Below, one piece after another: positions 1 through 5,447 of a stretch of DNA of 7,174 nucleotides. Origin of the DNA: Pseudomonadota bacterium. GTDB taxonomy: Bacteria > Pseudomonadota > Alphaproteobacteria > Acetobacterales > Acetobacteraceae. The stretch lies in NCBI GenBank assembly GCA_021826485.1, contig JAKAZX010000208.1:1-7174 (forward strand), written 5' to 3'. The notes beneath the pieces were generated by a model that ran no database searches, was not told where the DNA came from, and saw only the letters and a list, made by a program, of their open reading frames with translations. The translations under genes and the position numbers were made by a program. Within the stretch, counting starts at the first letter, position 1, and each line of letters opens with the position of its first letter.

Positions 1-795
1 GCCGGTCTCGATCGCGGTGGCGCGGCCGGCGGCGTGGCGCAGCGCGCGGCGGGCATCGCGCATGCCGATGAAGAAGGATTCCGGCGGTGGCGGCAGCGCC
101 CCCGCGGCAGGCGTGCAGCGCGCCTCCACATACAGGTTGACACGCTCCTTCGGCGCCAGATGGATGCGGAAGATGGCGCGCCCCGGCTCGATCCTGTGCG
201 GCGGCGGGTCGAAGCGCAGGCGGGTTTCGCGGCGCCGTCCGTCGAGCCCGGTATAGGCGAGCGTGACGCCGGCGGCATCGGCATGCGGCGGATGCAGCGT
301 GCCGCGGCGCGGCCGGCGCTGCCCGCGCACCTCGAACAGATCGGCGAAATCGGCGGAGAAGCGCAGCTCCAGCGTCACCGTGCGGGCGACATCGGCGTAG
401 CTGCGCAGCGCGATCCGCTGGTGGCACGCCGCATCGAACACGAAGCAGGAGCGGCGGATATGCACCACGTCATGCTCCAGCAGCAATGTCGTGCCGTCAT
501 GCAGGTCGGGGTTGGTCAGATCGCAGGTCAGCGTTGCATTGTCCTCCCGCACGTCGGAGGACAGCAGCAGCGGGCGCTGGCCGTCGAGCGAGAGATCGAG
601 TCGCGACAGATGGCGCGTGTCGCGGAAATACAGGCCGCCGGGATTGCCCTCGCCGGCCAGGATGTCGCCCGCATGGTCGAACACGCCGAACGTGTCGCCG
701 TGCTTGAGCGTGCGCGGGCGCTGCACTTGCAGGCTGGCCGTGGCGGCGACGAAAAACGCATCGACGCCGCTGCCGGCGGCGGTGTGGTCAGGCAT
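1..795 (-). CDS. Glycogen debranching enzyme / amylo-alpha-1,6-glucosidase family, N-terminal part (cut by window edge)
   Basis: The reverse strand stays open for 265 codons from an ATG at 795 to base 1, so the C-terminal part lies outside. Residues about 28-70 carry the hallmarks of the bacterial/archaeal debranching-enzyme N-terminal domain (GDE_N_bis type): a TLKHGDTFGVFD stretch, then GGLYFRDTRHLSRLDLSLDG. The remainder, to about residue 225, alternates strand-like segments as expected for the beta-sandwich that precedes an (alpha/alpha)6 catalytic barrel. The barrel and its acidic catalytic residues would lie beyond the edge, so activity cannot be judged. Family members hydrolyse alpha-1,6 branch points in glycogen-like glucans in the cytoplasm; no signal peptide is visible. 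The start is chosen because GGAAGA (803-808, reverse strand) sits 7 bases upstream. An in-frame ATG at 828 is possible but upstream residues look non-coding. The gene diverges from the GGDEF gene. Confidence 0.85.
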   Translation of the reverse strand, partial: MPDHTAAGSGVDAFFVAATASLQVQRPRTLKHGDTFGVFDHAGDILAGEGNPGGLYFRDTRHLSRLDLSLDGQRPLLLSSDVREDNATLTCDLTNPDLHDGTTLLLEHDVVHIRRSCFVFDAACHQRIALRSYADVARTVTLELRFSADFADLFEVRGQRRPRRGTLHPPHADAAGVTLAYTGLDGRRRETRLRFDPPPHRIEPGRAIFRIHLAPKERVNLYVEARCTPAAGALPPPPESFFIGMRDARRALRHAAGRATAIETG

Positions 796-1026
796 GGCGG
801 TATCTTCCGTTGCGGACCGGCGGACCATAGCCGCTGCGACCCGTGCCTGTTGCCAGGATTCCGCATCCGTACCGACCGTCCGCACGCATCGCATCAATTC
901 GGCGTGCGCAAATGGTAAGCGAACCAACGTGAATCATGATCGACCGGCGCGCTACGCGGCACGGGACAGGCGTCTTAATCCATGCTAGAGATCGTTCCGC
1001 AGGATTTGATCGCTTCCGGAAGTCGC
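796..1026. promoter_or_regulatory. Divergent intergenic region between debranching-enzyme and diguanylate cyclase genes
   Basis: These 231 bases separate two divergently transcribed starts and must hold both promoters. The region is less GC-rich than its surroundings, especially around 895-935 and 970-1015. It contains the 8-base perfect palindrome ATCATGAT at 933-940 and a small CGCG-CTA-CGCG inverted repeat at 948-958. I could not assign a convincing -35/-10 pair on either strand, so no promoter coordinates are given. The only strong signals are the Shine-Dalgarno-like GGAAGA (803-808, reverse strand) before the debranching gene and GGAAG (1018-1022) before the GGDEF gene. If the cyclase instead starts at ATG 982, the region shrinks to 186 bases. 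Confidence 0.5.
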
Positions 1027-2559
1027 ATGAACGCTTCATCCGCCATCTCGTTCGCCGCGTTCGGTCCGACGCCGCCAAGGCTGGTGGCGTCGGGGCGCGC
1101 CGACCACGACGACCAGTCGATGTTCGACCTCGCCCCGGTGTCGTTGTGGCTTGAGGATTACAGCGCGCTGCGCAACCAGTTCGATGCGTGGCGCGATCAG
1201 GGCGTGACCGATCTGCGCGCGCATCTCGCCGCCGATCCTACGCGGATCGGCATCTGTTCGCAATGCATCCGCATCGTCAAGGTGAACCGCCGCACGCTGG
1301 CACTATACGAGGCGGCGGACCTGCCGCAGCTCGCGGCCAATCTCGGCCGCGTCCTGCGCGACGACACGCTGGGGACGTTCCTCGACGAACTCGTCCAGCT
1401 CTGGGACGGCGCAGCGTCGTTCACCGGCACCACGGTCAACTACACGCTGTCCGGCCGGCGCATCGACATCCTGCTCAAGGGCAGCATCCTGCCGGGGCAC
1501 GAGCAGAGCTGGTCGCGCGTGCTGGTGGCGATCGAGGACGTGACCGAGCGGGAGCAGGCGCGCCGCGCGGTGGCGCAGAGCGAGATGTACGCGCGCGGCC
1601 TGTTCGAGCATTCTCCGGTCTCGCTCTGGGTGGAGGATTTCAGCGCCGTCAAGCGGCTGCTGGATGGGGTGCGCGAACGCGGCATCACCGATTTCCGCAC
1701 CTTCATCGACGTGCATTCGGAATTCGTCAACCGCTGCATGCAGGAAATCCGCGTGCTGGACGTGAACCGTCACACGCTGGAGATGTTCGCCGCGCCCGAT
1801 CGCGCCACCCTGCTGCGCCGCCTGCCGGACGTGTTCCGCGACGACATGGTGGGGCATTTCCGCGAGCAGCTCATCGATCTGTGGCATGGCAAGCTGTTCC
1901 AGACGCGCGAAGTGGTGAACTATGCGCTGACCGGCGACGAGCTGCATCTGCATCTGCAGTTCTCGGTCCTGCCGGGGCATGAGCAGGACTGGTCGCTGGT
2001 GCAGGTGGCGCTGACCGACATCACCGCGCGGAAGAAGGCGGAAGCCTATCTGGAATTCCTCGGCCGGCACGACTCGCTGACCAAGCTCAACAATCGTAGC
2101 TTCTATGTCGATGAGATGAACCGGCTGGAGCGGCGGGGGCCGTTCCCGGTCAGCATCGTCATGATCGACCTGAACGGCCTGAAGGCGGCCAACGACTCGC
2201 TCGGCCACGCGGTCGGCGACGCGCTGCTGCGCCGGGCGGGGGAAGTGCTGGCCGAGGCGGTCGGGGAGCCGAACTGCGCCGCCCGCATCGGCGGCGACGA
2301 ATTCGCCCTGCTGCTGCCGGCCACGGATTCGCGGGGCGCCGAACAGGCGATGGAGCGGATCGAGAAGCTGGTGGACGTAAACAACCAGTTCTATCCGGGC
2401 ATCGCGCTCAGCCTGGCGATGGGCACTGCGACCGCCGGCCCCGGCGAACGGCTGGAGGAGGTGGGCAAGCGTGCCGACCTCGCGATGTACGACGCCAAGC
2501 GGGCCTATTACGCCGCTCTCGCGCATGGCCCCCGCGCGCCGGACGCCGGGCCGGGTTGA
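1027..2559 (+). CDS. Soluble diguanylate cyclase with two tandem PAS-like sensor domains and a GGDEF domain
   Basis: A 510-residue protein predicted to condense two GTP into cyclic di-GMP. The order is a short N-terminal tail, PAS-like domain 1 (bases 1120-1551), a helical linker, PAS-like domain 2 (1600-2031), a signalling helix (KKAEAYLEFLGRHD), then GGDEF (about 2068-2520). The two sensor domains align without gaps and end in EDVTER and TDITAR, typical PAS C-terminal DxT ends. The cyclase signatures are complete: HDSLTKLNNR, the metal/GTP-binding DLNGLKAANDSLGH, the catalytic GGDEF (bases 2290-2304) and ADLAMYDAK. The inhibitory RxxD site five residues before GGDEF is absent (GEPN instead). 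No signal peptide or membrane segment is seen, so it is cytoplasmic and should sense a diffusible or redox cue. ATG 1027 is chosen because GGAAG lies 4 bases upstream and codons before it look non-coding; ATG 982 would add 15 residues. It is followed after 34 bases by the ELM1-like gene. Confidence 0.93.
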   Translation: MNASSAISFAAFGPTPPRLVASGRADHDDQSMFDLAPVSLWLEDYSALRNQFDAWRDQGVTDLRAHLAADPTRIGICSQCIRIVKVNRRTLALYEAADLPQLAANLGRVLRDDTLGTFLDELVQLWDGAASFTGTTVNYTLSGRRIDILLKGSILPGHEQSWSRVLVAIEDVTEREQARRAVAQSEMYARGLFEHSPVSLWVEDFSAVKRLLDGVRERGITDFRTFIDVHSEFVNRCMQEIRVLDVNRHTLEMFAAPDRATLLRRLPDVFRDDMVGHFREQLIDLWHGKLFQTREVVNYALTGDELHLHLQFSVLPGHEQDWSLVQVALTDITARKKAEAYLEFLGRHDSLTKLNNRSFYVDEMNRLERRGPFPVSIVMIDLNGLKAANDSLGHAVGDALLRRAGEVLAEAVGEPNCAARIGGDEFALLLPATDSRGAEQAMERIEKLVDVNNQFYPGIALSLAMGTATAGPGERLEEVGKRADLAMYDAKRAYYAALAHGPRAPDAGPG

Positions 2560-2571
2560 CCTGCCGCAATT

Positions 2572-2603
2572 GACGGCTCGGCGGCGACGGCCGATGAGCC
2601 GTC
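2572..2603 (+). promoter_or_regulatory. Inverted repeat/hairpin overlapping the start of the ELM1-like gene
   Basis: GACGGCTC (2572-2579) and GAGCCGTC (2596-2603) are perfect 8-base inverted arms. GGC (2580-2582) can pair further with GCC (2590-2592) if three bases (2593-2595) bulge, giving a stem of about 11 pairs. The structure lies in the 34-base gap after the GGDEF stop and includes the ATG at 2594. There is no following T-run, so it is not a classic intrinsic terminator. It could lower translation of the downstream gene, protect the upstream mRNA, or be fortuitous in GC-rich DNA. The function is inferred only. Confidence 0.3.
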
Positions 2604-3538
2604 GCATGAAGCCCTCCGCCACATGGCTGCTTGCCGAGGATTATGCCGGCCTCTACGCCCAGGCCGTGGGGCTGGCGGAGGCCGCGGGCCTGCCCGCCGA
2701 ACAGCGCGTGCTGCGCCCGCGCGGCATCTGGCGGCACATCGCCGCCTCCCTCTGGCCGGCGCCGCTGGCGGTGGCCGGGCCGGCGGTCGCCCCGCCGCTG
2801 CCGGAGCTGCTGATCGGCGCCGGCGGCAAGGCGGCGGCCGTGGTGGCGGCGCTGCACCGGCGGGTGCGCGGTGCCATCATCCAGCACCCGCGCATGGACC
2901 CCCGTCGCTTCGACCTGATCTTCGCCGCCCGGCATGACGAACTGACCGGACCGAACGTGATCGTGACGCGGACGGCGCTGCACCGCGCGACGCCGGCCCG
3001 GCTGGCCGAGGCGGCGCCGGTCTGGGCGCCGCATTTCGCGGCCCTGCCGCGCCCGCTGGTCGCCGTGCTGGTGGGCGGCGCCAATGGCCGCTACCGGCTG
3101 GATGCCCCGGTCGGCGCCGCGCTGGCCGCGCGGCTTGCCGGGATGATGCGGCAGGACCGAACGGGGCTGGTGCTCACCCCCTCCCGCCGCACCGATCCGG
3201 CGGTGACGCAGGTGCTGCGCGACACCCTGGGGCCGCTCGGCGCCTGGGTGTGGGACGGCACCGGGCCGAACCCGTATTTCGGCATGCTGGCGCTGGCCGA
3301 TGCCATCGTGGTCACGGTGGACAGCGTCTCCATGATCTCCGAGGCGGTGGCGACCGCCGCCCCGGTCATGGTGGCCGACCTGCCCGGCCGTTCCCGCCGG
3401 GGATCGACCTTCCTGCGGGGGTTGATCGAGGAAGGGCGGGTACGGCCCTATCAGGGGCGGCTTGATCTCTGGCCGGTCGCGCCGCTGGACGACACCGCGG
3501 CGGCGGCGGCGGAGATGTGCCGCCGCTTCGGCTATTAG
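2594..3538 (+). CDS. Mitochondrial fission ELM1-family protein (bacterial homologue, GT-B-like)
   Basis: A 314-residue protein matching the ELM1 family (Mito_fiss_Elm1, former DUF1022), usually 300-370 residues. Recognised segments are LLIGAGGKAAAVVAALHR (73-90), IIQHPRMDPRRFDLIFAARHDEL (split across 95-117), GPNVIVTRTALHRATPARL (119-137), VAVLVGGANGRYRL (156-169), LTPSRRTDP (194-202), a DGTGPNPYFGMLALADAIVV stretch (221-240), TVDSVSMISEA (241-251) and DLPGRSRR (262-269). The order resembles GT-B glycosyltransferases, and the DSVSMISEA segment sits where they bind a nucleotide-sugar. In plants ELM1 acts in mitochondrial fission; the bacterial role is not established, so the name should not be read as function. 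No signal peptide or membrane span. The start is uncertain: ATG 2594 or ATG 2606, both with weak ribosome sites, suggesting translational coupling to the GGDEF gene. The next gene begins 8 bases downstream. The C-terminus has a GCG-repeat Ala run (TAAAAAEM). Confidence 0.9.
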   Translation: MSRRMKPSATWLLAEDYAGLYAQAVGLAEAAGLPAEQRVLRPRGIWRHIAASLWPAPLAVAGPAVAPPLPELLIGAGGKAAAVVAALHRRVRGAIIQHPRMDPRRFDLIFAARHDELTGPNVIVTRTALHRATPARLAEAAPVWAPHFAALPRPLVAVLVGGANGRYRLDAPVGAALAARLAGMMRQDRTGLVLTPSRRTDPAVTQVLRDTLGPLGAWVWDGTGPNPYFGMLALADAIVVTVDSVSMISEAVATAAPVMVADLPGRSRRGSTFLRGLIEEGRVRPYQGRLDLWPVAPLDDTAAAAAEMCRRFGY

Positions 3539-3542
3539 GGGG
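3537..3542 (+). promoter_or_regulatory. Ribosome binding site for the 629-residue protein
   Basis: AGGGGG lies 4 bases before ATG 3547 and shares bases with the ELM1-like gene's TAG stop (3536-3538). This favours the 3547 start over the in-frame ATG at 3517, which lies inside the upstream gene. It implies that ribosomes ending on one gene can restart on the next. Confidence 0.6.
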
Positions 3543-3546
3543 CGCC

Positions 3547-5436
3547 ATGCTCGACATCACCACCTTCGATGCCCGCGCCGGCGGCAACGTGCTGTACAAG
3601 GCGCTGGCGCATCCGCTGGCGGCGGAGGGGCTGGCGCGGCTGTTCGCCGAACTGCCGCAGCCGGTCGCGATCGTCGATATCGAGGACGTGGCCGCCCCGC
3701 TGCTGGCACTGTCGCCGGTGCGGCCGAAGCTTGCCGGGCTGTATGTCCAGGACGTGCAGGCGGTGGGCGCCGAGCGGGCGGGCATGCCGGCCCGGCCGCT
3801 GACCGAACTGCCGCGCACCGAGGCGGCGTCCGTGCTGCTCGCCGCGTTCGATGCCGGGCGGGCGGCGGCGCGGATCGAACCGCTGCTGCCCGCCGGCGCG
3901 CGGCTGGCGACGCTGGATGCGGCCAAGCTGCCGCGCGCGATGCTGACCGCGCCGCGCTATCTGGACCGGCTGAACTTCGCCACCAATTTCTGCTTCTTCC
4001 GCGACCAGGGCGGCCTGTCCACGCGGCTGGTGACGGCCAATTACTGGGCCGGCTACGGCGCGCGCGCCGTGCGGCTGTGGCTGCGGCTGTACGACGCCGC
4101 CGGCGCGGTGCTGGCGACCTGGGAGCAGGCGGTGCCGGCGGGTGCCGGCGGCATCGTGATCGACAGCGCGGAGGTGCGCGCGCGCTTCGGCCTGCCGGAA
4201 TTTGCCGGACAGTTGTTCGTCCACGCGATCGGTGCGGCCGGCCACGACGTGGTGAAATATGCGCTGGACACCTACGGCGCGGGCAATGAACGCAGCCTGT
4301 CGTGCACGCATGATGCGAACGCCTGGCCGTCCGACCGCTATGCCGGCATCCCGGCGCCGGAGCGTGGGGAGCGGGTGATCCTGTGGGTGCAGAACAGCCA
4401 CGCGGTGCCGATCCCCGCCGGTGCGATCGCGCTGGACCGCATGGGGGCCGAACGCCCGGTGCCGCTGCGGCGGGAGGTTGCGCCGTTCGCCAGCATCCCG
4501 CTCGACATCGCCGAGCTGCTGCCGGATGTGCGCTGGCCCGAACAGGTGGAGATGCGGTGCGGCCGGCATGTCGTGCGGCCGCGCTACGAGGTCGTGCGCG
4601 ACGGCCGCACGCGCATCGCGCACGCCAATGTGGAGCGTGCCGACCTGCGCCCCGATCCCGGACTTGCGCATCTGCCGCCTGAACTCGGCCGCGGCTATCT
4701 GCTGCCGGTTCCGGTGCTGCCGCGCCTGCGCTTCCGCACGCTGATCCAGCCGACGCCGATGGCGACCACGCAGACGGCGCTGCCGGTGCGCCTCGACATC
4801 TTCGAGCGCGACGGCCGCCAGGTCGCAGCCCATTTCCTCGGCCGCCTGCCGCGCGATCACGCCGTCGCCGTCGATCTGGACGCGCTGCTGCCGCCGGACG
4901 CGCTGGCCGATGGCGGCAATGCGCAACTGGCCTATGATTTCCGCGACGGCGGGGAGGCGGACGGCTGGCTGCACACGCTGATCCGCGCCGAGCACCGCGA
5001 CAGCGGCCATGCGGCGGAAAGCAGCTTCGGCGCGCATATCTTCAATACGCTGATGACCTATCGCGACGAGCCGCAATCCTATTCCGGGCCGCCGCCCGGC
5101 CTGTCCACGCGGCTGTTCCTGAAGCTCGGCGAGGCCGGGCGGCGCAGCTTCACCGTGCTGATCTATCCCGCATCGGCGCCGTTTCACGCGCATTCCGCGA
5201 CCGCGCTGGAATTGCATGACGGCGCCGGCGAGAAACTCGCCGCCGCGCATATCCGGATCGCCTGCAACGGCTCCGTGCTGATCTTCCCCGACGAGCATTT
5301 CTCGGCGGCGCAGATGCGCGCGGCGGCCGGCGGCGGCTATGTGCTGATCCGCGACACCACCTGCCGGCTGTTCGGCTATCACGGCCTGATGGATGCGGCC
5401 GGCGGCTTCTCCCTGGATCACATGTTCGGCTTCTGA
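3547..5436 (+). CDS. Uncharacterised 629-residue protein, repeated beta-rich modules, coupled to the ELM1-like gene
   Basis: I do not recognise a named family. The N-terminal ~130 residues look alpha/beta (VAIVDIEDVAAPLLAL at 40-55; ASVLLAAFDAGRAAARIEPL at 94-113; ARLATLDAAKLP at 118-129). A conserved-looking NFATNFCFFRDQGGLSTRLV (143-162) follows, then beta-rich sequence to the end. Four segments share a pattern of alternating hydrophobics, usually a D-x-x-G turn, 9-13 residues, then a strand ending in an acidic residue: about 175-215, 294-327, 414-451 and 553-587. The linkers at 250-276 and 496-520 also resemble each other, suggesting two copies of a two-domain unit. No signal peptide or membrane helix is seen, so it is probably cytoplasmic. 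ATG 3547 is supported by AGGGGG 4 bases upstream. The gap to the ELM1-like stop is 8 bases, so the two are very likely co-translated and functionally linked. Base usage matches its neighbours. The frame is surely coding; the function is unknown. Confidence 0.85.
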   Translation: MLDITTFDARAGGNVLYKALAHPLAAEGLARLFAELPQPVAIVDIEDVAAPLLALSPVRPKLAGLYVQDVQAVGAERAGMPARPLTELPRTEAASVLLAAFDAGRAAARIEPLLPAGARLATLDAAKLPRAMLTAPRYLDRLNFATNFCFFRDQGGLSTRLVTANYWAGYGARAVRLWLRLYDAAGAVLATWEQAVPAGAGGIVIDSAEVRARFGLPEFAGQLFVHAIGAAGHDVVKYALDTYGAGNERSLSCTHDANAWPSDRYAGIPAPERGERVILWVQNSHAVPIPAGAIALDRMGAERPVPLRREVAPFASIPLDIAELLPDVRWPEQVEMRCGRHVVRPRYEVVRDGRTRIAHANVERADLRPDPGLAHLPPELGRGYLLPVPVLPRLRFRTLIQPTPMATTQTALPVRLDIFERDGRQVAAHFLGRLPRDHAVAVDLDALLPPDALADGGNAQLAYDFRDGGEADGWLHTLIRAEHRDSGHAAESSFGAHIFNTLMTYRDEPQSYSGPPPGLSTRLFLKLGEAGRRSFTVLIYPASAPFHAHSATALELHDGAGEKLAAAHIRIACNGSVLIFPDEHFSAAQMRAAAGGGYVLIRDTTCRLFGYHGLMDAAGGFSLDHMFGF

Positions 5437-5447
5437 GGCGCTACGCC
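5437..5447. other. Convergent gene junction with both stop codons 4 bases apart
   Basis: The TGA of the 629-residue protein ends at 5436 and the reverse-strand TAG of the histidine kinase occupies 5441-5443. GGCG (5437-5440) and CGCC (5444-5447) form a tiny perfect hairpin with loop CTA, far too short on its own to be a confident terminator. No other stem with a T-run is evident close by, so each transcript probably ends inside the opposing gene or by Rho. Confidence 0.4.

Noticed and set aside
528..866. 112-codon reverse-strand frame near the debranching gene start
   Set aside because: It is in a different frame from the debranching enzyme and rich in Arg/Ser/Cys; the true reverse-strand frame starts at 795 with a ribosome site and family motifs.
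34..918. 294-codon plus-strand frame over the left edge
   Set aside because: It is antisense to the recognisable debranching-enzyme N-terminal domain and its product has low-complexity shadow composition.
930..960. ATCATGAT palindrome and CGCG-CTA-CGCG repeat as an operator
   Set aside because: Both are short, and short palindromes occur by chance; no matching second site or known operator was recognised.
982..1026. ATG 982 as the cyclase start
   Set aside because: Only a distant AGG lies upstream, and the 15 added codons are less GC-rich and include an atypical CTA; ATG 1027 has GGAAG close by. It is kept as an alternative, not excluded.
1303..2622. 439-codon reverse-strand frame opposite the GGDEF gene
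   Set aside because: The plus strand carries unmistakable PAS and GGDEF motifs; the reverse frame is Arg/Gln/His-rich with none.
3497..3515. GCG-rich trinucleotide run as a possible phase-variable repeat
   Set aside because: It is a short in-frame Ala run near the C-terminus; gain or loss of units would not shift the frame, and such runs are common at this GC content.
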